A DNA stretch of 64,000 bases from Nocardioides marmotae (GTDB lineage Bacteria; Actinomycetota; Actinomycetes; Propionibacteriales; Nocardioidaceae). Both the position numbers and the translations under genes were made by a program. The stretch is taken from positions 3,162,001 to 3,226,000 of the forward strand of contig NZ_CP053660.1 in the NCBI RefSeq assembly GCF_013177455.1. Direction: 5' to 3'. Positions 56,003 to 64,000 of this stretch are shown in pieces (positions within the stretch are counted from its first letter, which is position 1; each line of letters starts with the position of its first letter). Below the pieces are notes generated by a model. That model searched no databases and was not told where the DNA came from. It saw nothing but the letters and a program-made list of their open reading frames with translations.

Positions 56003-57778
56003 GTGTGGCGGACGACACAGCCCCGGCGGGACCGGACGAGCGCGGAGCACGGCTTCGACCACGACGTGGTGGTCGTCGGGTCGGGCTTCGGCGGCAGCGT
56101 GAGCGCGCTGCGCCTGGTCGAGAAGGGGTACGACGTCGCCGTCCTCGAGGCCGGGCGGCGCTTCACCGACGCCGACCTGCCGCGGACCTCGTGGCGGCTG
56201 GCGCGCTACGTCTTCGCGCCGGCGGTCGGCCTGCTGGGGATCCAGCGGGTGACCGTGCTGCGCAACGCGCTGGTGATCAGCGGCGCCGGTGTCGGCGGCG
56301 GCTCCCTGGTCTACGGCGGCACGCTCTACGAGCCGACCGACGCCTTCTACGACGACCCGCACTGGCGCGACCTGACCGATTGGCGCAGCGAGCTGGCGCC
56401 GCACTACGACCAGGCCCGGCGGATGCTCGGCGTGGCGACGTACGACCGGGTGACGCCGGCCGACCGGGTGCTCCGCGACGCCGCCGCCGAGCTCGGCGCG
56501 GCGGACACCTGGCGGCCCACGGACGTCGGCGTGCTGCTCGACCCGGTCCCGGGCCGCCGGGTCCCGGACCCCTACTTCGGTGGCGCCGGCCCCGACCGCA
56601 ACGGCTGCCTGCACTGCGGGGAGTGCATGACCGGCTGCCGGCACAACGCCAAGAACACCCTCCCCAAGAACTACCTCCACCTCGCCGAGGCCGCCGGCGC
56701 CACGGTCCACCCGCTGACCACGGTCACCGACGTGCGGCCCCTGCCCGGAGGTGGGTACGCCGTCTCCACGCGGCGCACCGGACCGCTGCGGCGCCGCGGG
56801 CGCACCTTCACCGCCGAGCAGGTGGTCCTCTCCGCGGCGGCCCTGGGGACCCAGCGGCTGCTGCACCACCTGCGCGACTCCGGGAGCCTGCCGCACGTCT
56901 CGCCGCGCCTGGGCGAGCTGACCCGCACCAACTCCGAGGCCGGCCTGGCGGTGCGGGCCCGCGGCGACGACGTGGACTACACCGAGGGGGTCGCGATCAC
57001 CTCCTCGGTCCACCTCGACGAGCGCACCCACGTCGAGCCGTGCCGCTACGGCCGGGGCAGCAACGCGATGGGCATGGCGATGGCGACGATGACCGATCCG
57101 GTGCCCGGGCGCAGCCGCACGCTGGTGATGGCTCGCGAGATGTGGCGCGGGCGGCGCGACCTGCTGCGGCTGCACGTGCCCCGCCGGTGGTCCGAGCAGT
57201 CCATCGGGGTGCTGGTCATGCAGAGCATCGACAACTCGCTGACCACCTACACCCGGCGCCGCCGCCTGGGCCGGGGCCGGGTGATGACGACCCGGCAGGG
57301 CATCGGCGAGCCGAACCCGACCCACATCCCCCAGGCCAACGCCATCGGCCGGGCGATGGCCCGGCAGATGGACGGCATCCCCGGCGCCGGCTGGACCGAG
57401 GTGCTCGACGTGCCGACCACCGCGCACTTCCTCGGCGGCTGCCCGATGGGAACCGGGCCGGAGACCGGTGTCATCGACCCCTGGCACCGGCTGCACGGGC
57501 ACCCGGGCCTCCACGTCGTCGACGGCTCGGCCGTCGCGGCCAACCTGGGCGTGAACCCCTCGCTGACCATCACCGCGATGGCGGAGCGGGCGATGTCGTT
57601 CTGGCCCCAGCGCGGCGAGCCCGATCCCCGGCCGCCGCTCGGCGCGGCGTACCGGCGCCTGGACCCGGTGCCGCCGCGCTCCCCCGCCGTCCCGGCCACC
57701 GCCCCGGGAGCGCTGCGGCTGCTCCCCCTCACGCCCGTCACCCCCACCCCCACCCGCCCGGCCGAGGAGCACGCATGA
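56003..57778 (+). CDS. GMC-family oxidoreductase, cholesterol-oxidase-like
   Basis: A 591-residue flavoprotein. The FAD motif HDVVVVGSGFGGSVSALRLVEKGYDVAVLEAG is near the N-terminus (cited in part). GAGVGGGSLVYGG is the second GMC segment, CLHCGECMTGCRHNAKNTL is a Cys-rich insert common in the actinobacterial ChoD-like branch, and the C-terminal HFLGGCPMG and DGSAVAANLGVNPSLTITAMAERA complete the flavin site. The proton-accepting His/Asn pair of GMC alcohol oxidases is plausible there. It oxidises an alcohol on a hydrophobic, probably terpenoid or sterol, substrate. The start is GTG at 56003. It is first of a five-gene operon with three ATGA overlaps and one GTGA overlap. Confidence 0.9.
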   Translation: MWRTTQPRRDRTSAEHGFDHDVVVVGSGFGGSVSALRLVEKGYDVAVLEAGRRFTDADLPRTSWRLARYVFAPAVGLLGIQRVTVLRNALVISGAGVGGGSLVYGGTLYEPTDAFYDDPHWRDLTDWRSELAPHYDQARRMLGVATYDRVTPADRVLRDAAAELGAADTWRPTDVGVLLDPVPGRRVPDPYFGGAGPDRNGCLHCGECMTGCRHNAKNTLPKNYLHLAEAAGATVHPLTTVTDVRPLPGGGYAVSTRRTGPLRRRGRTFTAEQVVLSAAALGTQRLLHHLRDSGSLPHVSPRLGELTRTNSEAGLAVRARGDDVDYTEGVAITSSVHLDERTHVEPCRYGRGSNAMGMAMATMTDPVPGRSRTLVMAREMWRGRRDLLRLHVPRRWSEQSIGVLVMQSIDNSLTTYTRRRRLGRGRVMTTRQGIGEPNPTHIPQANAIGRAMARQMDGIPGAGWTEVLDVPTTAHFLGGCPMGTGPETGVIDPWHRLHGHPGLHVVDGSAVAANLGVNPSLTITAMAERAMSFWPQRGEPDPRPPLGAAYRRLDPVPPRSPAVPATAPGALRLLPLTPVTPTPTRPAEEHA

Positions 57779-58656
57779 CCCAGCAGGCCCCGCCCCCGGA
57801 CCGGTTCACCGGCCGGCACGCCCTCGTGACCGGAGGCGGCTCCGGCATCGGCGCCGCCCTGGTCCGGGCGCTGGTCGCCGCCGGCGCGCACGTGGTGGTC
57901 GCCGACCTCGACGAGGTCGCCGCACAACGGGTCGCCGAGGCCGCGGCCGGCCCGGGCACCGCGCGGGCGGTGCGCCTCGACGTCACCGACGCCGCGGCCG
58001 TGCAGGCCGTCGTGGACGACGTGGTGGCCCGCGCCGGCCGGATCGACCTGGTCTTCAACAACGCCGGGATCACCTTCGGCGGGGAGACCGAGGACCTCAC
58101 GCTCGCGCACTGGGACGCGATCATCGACGTCAACATCCGCGGCGTCGTGCACGGCGTGGCCGCGGCGTACCCCCACCTGGTCCGGCAGGGCCGCGACGGC
58201 TGGGGCGGCCACATCGTCAACACCGCCTCGATGGGCGGGATCATGGCGGCCGGGCTGATCACCAGCTACGTGATGACCAAGCACGCGGTCGTCGGGCTCT
58301 CCCTGGCCCTGCGGACCGAGGCCGCGGCCAAGAACGTCGGCGTGACCGTGCTGTGCCCCGCGGCCGTGGAGACCCCGATCCTGGAGAAGGGCCACCTCGG
58401 CCGGTTCCACGGGCGGGACTACTACCTCAAGGGCCAGGGCGTACGTCGCCCGCTGGACCCCGACGTGCTGGCCGCCCAGGCGCTCGCCGCCGTCGCCGCG
58501 GACCGGCCGATGCTCGTCACCCCGCGCCCGGCGCGGATCGCCTGGCGGGTCGGCCGGCTCGCGCCGCGGTTCGCCAACCGGGCCGGGACCCGGTTCGTCG
58601 CCAAGCAGCGCCGGCTCCAGGCCCGGCGCGCCCCCACCTCAGGAGGACCCGCATGA
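57775..58656 (+). CDS. Short-chain dehydrogenase/reductase
   Basis: A 293-residue classical SDR with TGGGSGIGAALVRALVAAG, ADLDEVAA (NAD-type acidic end of strand 2), NNAGITFGG, Ser in VNTASMGGIMAAG and Tyr/Lys in SYVMTKHAVVG. The C-terminal ~70 residues (RRPLDPDVLAAQAL, RIAWRVGRLAPRFANR) are longer than the minimal SDR. ATG overlaps the GMC-oxidase stop (ATGA). It probably acts on the same substrate series as the GMC enzyme. Confidence 0.92.
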   Translation: MTQQAPPPDRFTGRHALVTGGGSGIGAALVRALVAAGAHVVVADLDEVAAQRVAEAAAGPGTARAVRLDVTDAAAVQAVVDDVVARAGRIDLVFNNAGITFGGETEDLTLAHWDAIIDVNIRGVVHGVAAAYPHLVRQGRDGWGGHIVNTASMGGIMAAGLITSYVMTKHAVVGLSLALRTEAAAKNVGVTVLCPAAVETPILEKGHLGRFHGRDYYLKGQGVRRPLDPDVLAAQALAAVAADRPMLVTPRPARIAWRVGRLAPRFANRAGTRFVAKQRRLQARRAPTSGGPA

Positions 58657-59408
58657 CCAGCACCACCCCCGCAGGACAGCCCGTCGCACTGGTGGTCGGA
58701 GGCGCCTCCGGCCTGGGCGCCGCCTCCGCGGAGGCGCTGCGCCGGGCCGGCCACACCGTGGTCACCGGCGACCTGGCGGGCACCGCCGCCGACCTGCCCG
58801 TCGACGTGACCGAGGAGGCGGCGGTCGCCTCCGCCGTCGACGCGGTCGTCGCCGAGCACGGCCGCCTCGACGTGGTGGTCAACAGCGCCGGGGTGAGCAC
58901 GCTGATGCAGGTCGTCGACCACGACGTGCAGGAGTTCCGCCGGGTGGTCGACGTGAACCTGACCGGCGGGCTGCTGGTGCTCAAGCACGCGGCGCGGGTG
59001 ATGACCGACGCGGGCGGCGGCGGTGCGGTGGTCTCGGTCGCCTCGCTCAACGCCCGCCAACCGAGCACCGGCATGGCGGCGTACTGCTCGGCCAAGGCGG
59101 GCCTGGCGATGCTCACCCAGGTCGCGGCGCTCGAGCTCGGGCCGCAGGGCATCCGGGTCAACGCCGTCTCCCCCGGCCTGGTGGTCACCCCGCTGACCGC
59201 CCCGGCGATGGACATCCCAGGCGTGCGCGAGGACTACCTGGAGAACACCCCGCTCGGGCGGCCGGGCACGCCGGAGGAGGTCGCCGAGGCGGTCGTCTAC
59301 CTCGCGACCGCCCGCTGGCTGACCGGCGAGGTGCTCGACCTCAACGGCGGCGCGCACCTGATGCGCTACCCCGACCTGGTCGGGCACGTCACCCGGGCCT
59401 TCGGGTGA
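58653..59408 (+). CDS. Short-chain dehydrogenase/reductase
   Basis: A 251-residue classical SDR: VVGGASGLGAASAEALRRAG, NSAGVST, SVASLNARQ with Ser, and YCSAKAGLAM with Tyr/Lys, then LTGEVLDLNGGAHL, the usual SDR end. AGGAGG lies ahead of ATG 58653, which also overlaps the preceding stop (ATGA). Two consecutive SDRs suggest stereo-specific or stepwise alcohol/ketone conversions in the pathway. Confidence 0.93.
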   Translation: MTSTTPAGQPVALVVGGASGLGAASAEALRRAGHTVVTGDLAGTAADLPVDVTEEAAVASAVDAVVAEHGRLDVVVNSAGVSTLMQVVDHDVQEFRRVVDVNLTGGLLVLKHAARVMTDAGGGGAVVSVASLNARQPSTGMAAYCSAKAGLAMLTQVAALELGPQGIRVNAVSPGLVVTPLTAPAMDIPGVREDYLENTPLGRPGTPEEVAEAVVYLATARWLTGEVLDLNGGAHLMRYPDLVGHVTRAFG

Positions 59409-60484
59409 GCCGCTTCACCGAGCTGGCCTGCTACGGCCTGGCCGGCCACACCGACCAACCGCGCGACCTGCTCGCCGAGGCGCGCCGGGCCGAGGAGCTC
59501 GGGCTGGGCTCGGTCTTCCTCTCCGAGCGGTTCAACGTCAAGGACGCCGGGGTGCTCGCCGGCGCGGTCGCCGCGGCCACCGAGCACGTCGGCATCGCCA
59601 CCGCGGCCACCAACCACAACACCCGCCACCCGCTGGTGACCGCGACGATGGCGACCACCGCGCACCGGCTCTCCGGCGGCCGCTACGCGCTGGGGCTCGG
59701 CCGCGGGTTCGCCGCCCTCTTCGACGTGATGGGCCTGCCGCGGGTGACCGGCGCGCAGCTCGAGGACGTCGTCGGGATCTACCGGTCGCTGTGGCGCGGC
59801 GAGGCCGTCCTCGGCCACGAGGGCCCGGCCGGCGCCTACCCCTACCTCAACCAGGACAGCGCCTTCGACGAGCGGATCCCGGTCCTGATGACCGCGATCG
59901 GGCCGCGATCGCTCGCGCTCGCCGGGCGGATCGCCGACGGCGTCGTGCTGCACACCTTCCTCACCGACGAAGCGCTCGCCCGGTCGGTGGCCACGATCCG
60001 CACCGCGGCCGAGGAGGCCGGGCGCGACCCCGCGTCGGTGCGGGTCTGGGCGGTGCTCGCGACCGTCGAGGACTCCCTGCCCGAGGAGCTGCGGCTGCGC
60101 AAGCTGGTCGGCCGGCTCGCGACCTATCTCCAGGGGTACGGAGACGTGCTGGTCGCCGCGAACGGATGGGACCCCGCCGTGCTCGACCGGTTCCGCGCCG
60201 ACCCGCTCGTGCAGGGCTACCCCGGCGCGTTCGACGCGATCGGCACCGTCGAGGAGCTGACCCACCTGCGGGACGACGTGCTCCCCGCGGACTGGTTGGC
60301 CGCCTCGGCGACCGGGACCGCGGAGCAGTGCGCCGCCCGCGTGCTCGAGCAGCTCGCGCTCGGGGCCGACTCGGTCGTGCTCCACGGGGCCACGCCCGAC
60401 GAGCTGGCGCCCGTCCTGGCGGCGTACTCCTCGGTCCGCGCGGTGACCCACGACCTGCCCACCAACCCGGGATGGATGTCATGA
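59405..60484 (+). CDS. LLM-class F420-dependent oxidoreductase (TIGR03857-type)
   Basis: A 359-residue luciferase-like TIM-barrel protein. MSRFTELACYGLAGHTDQPRDLLAEARRAEELGLGSVFLSERFN (cited in part) and ATAATNHNTRHPLVTATMATTAHRLSGGRYALGLGRG are the hallmarks of the actinobacterial F420 subfamily. It probably uses F420 to reduce or oxidise a pathway intermediate; an F420 synthesis gene is not in view. GTG start overlaps the SDR stop (GTGA), and its own stop is overlapped by the phosphotransferase start. Confidence 0.9.
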   Translation: MSRFTELACYGLAGHTDQPRDLLAEARRAEELGLGSVFLSERFNVKDAGVLAGAVAAATEHVGIATAATNHNTRHPLVTATMATTAHRLSGGRYALGLGRGFAALFDVMGLPRVTGAQLEDVVGIYRSLWRGEAVLGHEGPAGAYPYLNQDSAFDERIPVLMTAIGPRSLALAGRIADGVVLHTFLTDEALARSVATIRTAAEEAGRDPASVRVWAVLATVEDSLPEELRLRKLVGRLATYLQGYGDVLVAANGWDPAVLDRFRADPLVQGYPGAFDAIGTVEELTHLRDDVLPADWLAASATGTAEQCAARVLEQLALGADSVVLHGATPDELAPVLAAYSSVRAVTHDLPTNPGWMS

Positions 60485-61530
60485 GCGCACCGACGACCGC
60501 ACCGAGGATCGCGACCGCCGAGGAGATCACCCCCGCCTGGATCGGCGAGGTGCTCGGCGCCGTGCCGGACGCGGTGCGGGTGAGCCCGGTCGGCTTCGGT
60601 CAGATCGGCTCGTGCCTGCGCGTGGCACTGAGCGGGGAGGGGCTGCCCGCGAGCGTGCTGGTCAAGCTGCCGACCGCCGACGCCGGCACCCGCGGCATGC
60701 TGGTCGGCGCCTACCGCTCGGAGGTGAGCTTCTACCGCGACCTCGAGCCGACCGTCGCCGTCGACGTCCCCCGCTGCCACCTGGCTACCGACGTCACCGA
60801 CGACGGCTGCTTCACCCTGGTCCTGGAGGACCTCGCGCCGGCCGAGCAGGGCGACCAGCTCCTCGGCGGCACGCCGGACCAGGTCCGCGGCGCGGCGGAG
60901 AACCTCGCCGGCCTGCACGGGCCGCGCTGGTGCGACCCGGCCCTGCTCGACCTGGGCTGGATCACGATGCAGGACGCCGCCGGCGCGGACCTGCTGCACC
61001 AGGTCTACGGGCCGGCGATCGACGCCTTCCTCGACATCACCGGGTCGCTGATGTCGCCCGAGGCCGCGGCGACCGTCCGCGACACCCAGGACGTGGTCGT
61101 GGACTGGTCGCTGGCGCGGGCGGAGCGGTTCGGGATCGTCCACGGCGACTACCGCCTCGACAACCTGATGTTCTCCCCCGACCCGGCCGTGCCGGTGAAG
61201 GCCGTCGACTGGCAGACCCTCAGCCTCGGGCTGCCCGCCAAGGACCTCGCCTACCTCGTCGCCACCAGCCTCGACCCCGGCGTGCGCCGCGAGCACGAGC
61301 GGTCCGTCGTCGCGGCGTACCACGCCCGGCTCGTCGAGCACGGCGTCACCGACCACCCGCTCGAGGAGTGCTTCGAGGACTACCGGTTCGCGATGCTCCA
61401 GGGGATCCTCGTGTCGGTCTTCGGCTGCGCGTACGGCGCACGGACCGAGCGCGGCGACCGGATGTTCGCCGTCATGGTCGAGCGGACCGCCGCCGCCGTT
61501 CGCGAGCTCGGCACGCTCGACCTCCTCTGA
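60481..61530 (+). CDS. Phosphotransferase-family protein (APH/ChoK-like)
   Basis: A 349-residue aminoglycoside-phosphotransferase-fold protein. VLVKLPTADAGTRG holds the ATP Lys, FTLVLEDLAPAEQGDQL follows, the catalytic loop is IVHGDYRLDNLMFSPD (HGDxxxxN) and VKAVDWQTLSLG is the DxD-equivalent metal motif. Such proteins often accompany acyl-CoA dehydrogenases (ACAD10-like) in fatty-acid or steroid catabolism, where they phosphorylate a hydroxy-acyl or alcohol intermediate. The target is unknown. Last gene of the operon; ATG at 60481 overlaps the LLM stop. Confidence 0.9.
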   Translation: MSAPTTAPRIATAEEITPAWIGEVLGAVPDAVRVSPVGFGQIGSCLRVALSGEGLPASVLVKLPTADAGTRGMLVGAYRSEVSFYRDLEPTVAVDVPRCHLATDVTDDGCFTLVLEDLAPAEQGDQLLGGTPDQVRGAAENLAGLHGPRWCDPALLDLGWITMQDAAGADLLHQVYGPAIDAFLDITGSLMSPEAAATVRDTQDVVVDWSLARAERFGIVHGDYRLDNLMFSPDPAVPVKAVDWQTLSLGLPAKDLAYLVATSLDPGVRREHERSVVAAYHARLVEHGVTDHPLEECFEDYRFAMLQGILVSVFGCAYGARTERGDRMFAVMVERTAAAVRELGTLDLL

Positions 61531-61551
61531 GCCCCACTCGTACGTCGCCGG

Positions 61552-62004
61552 CTACTGCGCGGGGTTGCGCCAGGCGAGCAGGTCGCCGCGCTGCCGCTCC
61601 AGCGGCGGGACCAGCTGGTCGCGGGCCTCCTGCGGCAGCCAGCCCGGGTCCGCGGTCGTCGCGATCTCGTAGTCGAGGACGCGCAGCACGGTCTGCCGGT
61701 CCTCCTCGCCCAGGTGCCCGACGAGCCGCAGCAGGGTGAACGCCGCGCCGCGCACGATCGCGGCCTGGTCGAGGTGGTCGATGCCCGCCATCCGCGCCAC
61801 CGTCTCGGCCACGTCCCCCTCGTCCATCTCCATCACCTCGGCGATGGTGGAGCCGGGGGCGAGCTCGTCGCGCCGCTCCCCCCACTCCCAGAGGACGTCG
61901 GACCCCTCGTCACTGCCGAACGGCGCCGACTCCAGGGCGACGTCGTCGTAGAGCGGGTCGGTGAAGTGCGCGGCGAAGGCGGGGTGCGGCGTCGGCAGGC
62001 TCAC
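61552..62004 (-). CDS. Hypothetical protein, YfeS-like
   Basis: A 150-residue soluble acidic protein. HPAFAAHFTDPLYDDVALESAPFGSDEGSDVLWEWGERRDEL resembles the opening of the YfeS family (AFGSDEG and PFG-DEG pattern), with later helical parts (AAFTLLRLVGHLGEEDRQTVLRVLDYE). Function unknown. ATG at 62004. It is convergent with the phosphotransferase gene, 21 bp between stops, and lies 40 bp from the next lipoprotein gene stop on the same strand. Confidence 0.68.
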   Translation of the reverse strand: MSLPTPHPAFAAHFTDPLYDDVALESAPFGSDEGSDVLWEWGERRDELAPGSTIAEVMEMDEGDVAETVARMAGIDHLDQAAIVRGAAFTLLRLVGHLGEEDRQTVLRVLDYEIATTADPGWLPQEARDQLVPPLERQRGDLLAWRNPAQ

Positions 62005-62044
62005 GCCGTGAGCCTCGCACAGGGCCGGCTCGGGCGGGTGGCCC

Positions 62045-63025
62045 TCAAGGACGGAAGGCGGGGAGTGGTGGCTCGAAGGTGAACCGGGTGTACGGCGGTT
62101 CGGCGGTCTCGTCCTGCGGCCAGCGCGCGGTCCCGGTGTGGGTGGTGCCGTCGAGCAAGAGCTCCACGGTGTAGGTCACCGCCGGGCCCGCCAGCCCCTC
62201 GAGCTCGGCCGCGGTGAGGTCCCGGCCGCGGAAGGAGAGCGTTCCGTCCGCGTCGCAGCGTGACCGCTGACGGCGCAGCGGGACGGTCACCGAGTGCCCG
62301 GCCCGGTCGGTCACGGTCCAGCTCGCCGTCGCGTCGGCCGGCGTGCGCGCGAGATCCGCGAGGTGCAGCTCCGGCCCGCCGTACGGCGCCACCCGCTCGC
62401 CGTCCTCGTCGGTGAAGAGGGACCCGGTCGCCCGGGGCGCGGGCACGGCCCCGTCGGCGCGCGTGGTCCACAGCACCGATGTCACGGCGTCCCCGCCCTC
62501 CGGCCCGCGCCCGAAGACGTCGACCCGCCACTGGCCGCGCCGCCCGGCCGGGTCGATGCGGAAGACCCGGTCGGTCACGGACGTGGCGCGCACGGTGGTG
62601 CTGCGCCCGCCGCACTCCTCCTCGACCGGGTTGAAGGTGACCCAGTGGAACTTCCAGCCCGGGTAGTCGAACGCGAAGTACAGCGCGTCGGGCGAGCCGA
62701 CCGCGGGGATCGCGCCGCCGAGACCGGGCGCGCCGTCCCAGCAGCCGTTGCCCAGGCACGCCGTCCACGGCTCCTCGTCGACGACGCGTCCGTCCTCGGC
62801 GAGGAAGTGGAAGAGCGGCTCGTTCCACTCGAAGTCGGCCTCCTCCCCGGCCGGGCCCGGCCCCAGGGTCTCCACCGCCGCGCGGTCCTCGGCCCCCGCC
62901 TGCGGCGTCGTCGTGGCCGTCGGCGCGGTCTTCGGCGCGGTCTTCGGCAGCGCCGCCTCCTCCTCGGTGCCGCATCCGGCGAGCGTCATCAGCAGGAGCA
63001 GGACCAGCAGTCGGCGTGTGCGCAT
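62045..63025 (-). CDS. Putative lipoprotein, function unknown
   Basis: A 326-residue predicted lipoprotein: MRTRRLLVLLLLMTLAGC with a clear lipobox (LAGC) and a Thr/Ala/Pro linker. The mature part has Cys pairs (ACLGNGCWDGA; ECGG; RCDADG) suggestive of disulfides, and beta-rich segments (ALYFAFDYPGWKFHWVTFNP, ASWTVTDRAGHSVTVPL). No homologue is recognised. ATG at 63025 is set by the signal; a longer frame to 63130 would cover the divergent promoter. It is divergent from the DUF222 gene (95 bp between starts). Confidence 0.72.
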   Translation of the reverse strand: MRTRRLLVLLLLMTLAGCGTEEEAALPKTAPKTAPTATTTPQAGAEDRAAVETLGPGPAGEEADFEWNEPLFHFLAEDGRVVDEEPWTACLGNGCWDGAPGLGGAIPAVGSPDALYFAFDYPGWKFHWVTFNPVEEECGGRSTTVRATSVTDRVFRIDPAGRRGQWRVDVFGRGPEGGDAVTSVLWTTRADGAVPAPRATGSLFTDEDGERVAPYGGPELHLADLARTPADATASWTVTDRAGHSVTVPLRRQRSRCDADGTLSFRGRDLTAAELEGLAGPAVTYTVELLLDGTTHTGTARWPQDETAEPPYTRFTFEPPLPAFRP

Positions 63026-63091
63026 GGCGCTGGGACGACCACCCGCGCTTGGCGGTTCCCGTGTCGAAGCCGTCCAGGATGGGTCTTCCAC

Positions 63092-63114
63092 TCGAACGTA
63101 TATTCGTATATCAT
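63092..63114 (+). promoter_or_regulatory. LexA-like box and -10 element of a probably leaderless DUF222 gene
   Basis: TCGAAC-GTAT-ATTCGT (63092-63107) matches the actinobacterial LexA consensus TCGAAC-N4-GTTCGA at 10 of 12 positions. TATCAT (63109-63114) is followed by six bases and then the ATG at 63121, so transcription may begin at the start codon. The tract is strikingly AT-rich for this genome. Confidence 0.6.
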
Positions 63115-63120
63115 AGGGAC

Positions 63121-64000
63121 ATGTCCGCACCGACCACCGCCCCGCACCCGGACGACGTCGCCGTCACGCCGGGCGCGCTGCTGGACCGGGTGCGCGCGGC
63201 GCGGGCGGCTGCGGACGCCGCCGAGGTCGAGCTGCTCTCGCTGGCGGTGGAGTGGGCGCACGCGCACCCGGTGCTCCCGGGCCAGGAGGCCTGGAGCGTG
63301 GCAGGTGGCCCCGAGGTCAGCGGACCCGCTGGTGACGGCGGGGAGGTCGAGTGCGCGGAGCTGGCCGGGATCCCCCCGGTGCGCTGGGACGCACCCGCGG
63401 CGTTCGCCGCTGCCAACCAGATGACCACCGAGGCCGGACAGGCGCTCATCAGGGACGCGCTCGTGCTGCGCCACCGGATGCCCAAGACCTGGGCCCGCAC
63501 CCTCGCCGGCCACGTCACCGCCTGGCGAGCCCGACGCATCGCCCAAGCCGTCCTCGGCCACGACAACGACGTCGCCACCTACGTCGACGACCACGTCGCC
63601 CCCGTGGCCGGCTCCATCGGCATCGTCCGCCTCGACCGCGTCGTCGACGAGGCGATGCTGCGCCTCCACGCCGAGGAACGCGAGCTCGCCCAGCTCGCCG
63701 CCCTCGACGCACGCTACGTCCGCCTCGACGAACGCACCCTCAACCACACCGGCATCGCCGAACTCGTCGTCCGCGGAGACTGGAAGGACCTCCACGACGT
63801 CGACGCCACCATCAGCCGCATCGCCACCGTCCTCGGCACCGAAGGACAACCCGGGCACGGAGAGTCCCTCGACGTACGCCGCTCCATGGCCGTCGGCGTC
63901 CTCGCCGACCCCGCCGCCGCCGACGCCCTCCTCAACGGCCACCAGACCACCCGCCCGGCCCGGCCGGGCACCCGGACCGTGCTCCACCTCCACCTCACCG
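63121..64000 (+). CDS. DUF222/HNH endonuclease (13E12 repeat family), partial at window end
   Basis: At least 293 codons, open to the end of the window. The protein begins MSAPTTAPHPDDVAVTPGAL and has the DUF222 helical region with MPKTWARTLAGHVTAWRARRIAQ, YVDDHVAPVAGSIG, LAALDARYVRLDERTLNHTGIA and LHDVDATISRIATVL. The HNH nuclease domain of the family would lie beyond the edge, so its presence is inferred. 13E12-type genes occur in many near-identical copies in actinobacteria and several in M. tuberculosis are DNA-damage-induced. The ATG has no ribosome-binding site but follows a good -10 at the right distance for a leaderless mRNA. Confidence 0.88.
   Translation, partial: MSAPTTAPHPDDVAVTPGALLDRVRAARAAADAAEVELLSLAVEWAHAHPVLPGQEAWSVAGGPEVSGPAGDGGEVECAELAGIPPVRWDAPAAFAAANQMTTEAGQALIRDALVLRHRMPKTWARTLAGHVTAWRARRIAQAVLGHDNDVATYVDDHVAPVAGSIGIVRLDRVVDEAMLRLHAEERELAQLAALDARYVRLDERTLNHTGIAELVVRGDWKDLHDVDATISRIATVLGTEGQPGHGESLDVRRSMAVGVLADPAAADALLNGHQTTRPARPGTRTVLHLHLT

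Overview
The window is a contiguous piece of a very GC-rich actinobacterial chromosome, most likely from the Nocardioidaceae (Nocardioides-like). The reasons are: a one-polypeptide Kgd-type 2-oxoglutarate dehydrogenase; nickel superoxide dismutase with its dedicated SodX protease; a WhiB1 protein; a mycothiol-type SigR/RsrA pair; a 24-residue bL37 ribosomal protein; a luciferase-like F420-type oxidoreductase; and frequent GTG starts with 4-bp ATGA/GTGA gene overlaps. Genus is an inference; no rRNA or tRNA gene is present to confirm it. No CRISPR array, insertion sequence or prophage was seen, and no stretch longer than 300 bp lacks a gene.

Layout. 1-6.9 kb: a 22-bp tandem repeat array, an LCP-family cell-wall protein with a coupled lipoprotein, then kgd, a small conserved partner gene and an acetoacetate-decarboxylase-like gene. 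6.9-10 kb: an acyl-CoA desaturase and its ferredoxin reductase, divergent from a FabR/DesT-like regulator with a candidate operator between them. 10-14 kb: an SDR/MDR pair, malic enzyme, and divergent sodX/sodN followed by an unusual run of hairpins. 14-18.2 kb: TetR/MFS efflux pair, then an RsbW-like anti-sigma factor and a SigB/F-type sigma factor. 18.2-24 kb: whiB1 with a CRP-type site, pdtaS, an acetolactate-synthase-like (IlvG) gene, small enzymes and bL37. 24-29.5 kb: a siderophore-iron ABC uptake operon under an IdeR/DtxR box, divergent from an AraC regulator. 29.5-35.6 kb: rsrA-sigR with a SigR-type promoter, an SRAP repair protein, aroA, rsgA and an RDD membrane protein with a SigF-type promoter. 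The order whiB1, pdtaS, anti-sigma/sigma, SRAP, aroA, rsgA follows the M. tuberculosis Rv3219-Rv3228 region as I remember it.

35.6-46.3 kb: hisN, a CBS protein, a MerR-DICT regulator preceded by degenerate 15-bp repeats, a frameshifted FAD oxidoreductase, an unrecognised 498-residue protein, FKBP, DUF445, a TagD-like cytidylyltransferase and a secreted metalloprotease. 46.3-61.5 kb is the main accessory region: a lipid/terpenoid/steroid-type catabolic cluster with an SDR, a FadD/FadE/FadE operon, a P450-ALDH operon with its TetR regulator, and a five-gene GMC oxidase-SDR-SDR-LLM-phosphotransferase operon. A palindrome shared by the SDR promoter and the P450/TetR intergenic region ties separate transcription units into one regulon. 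The window ends in a lipoprotein and the start of a DUF222/HNH (13E12-type) gene with a LexA-like box and a probably leaderless promoter.
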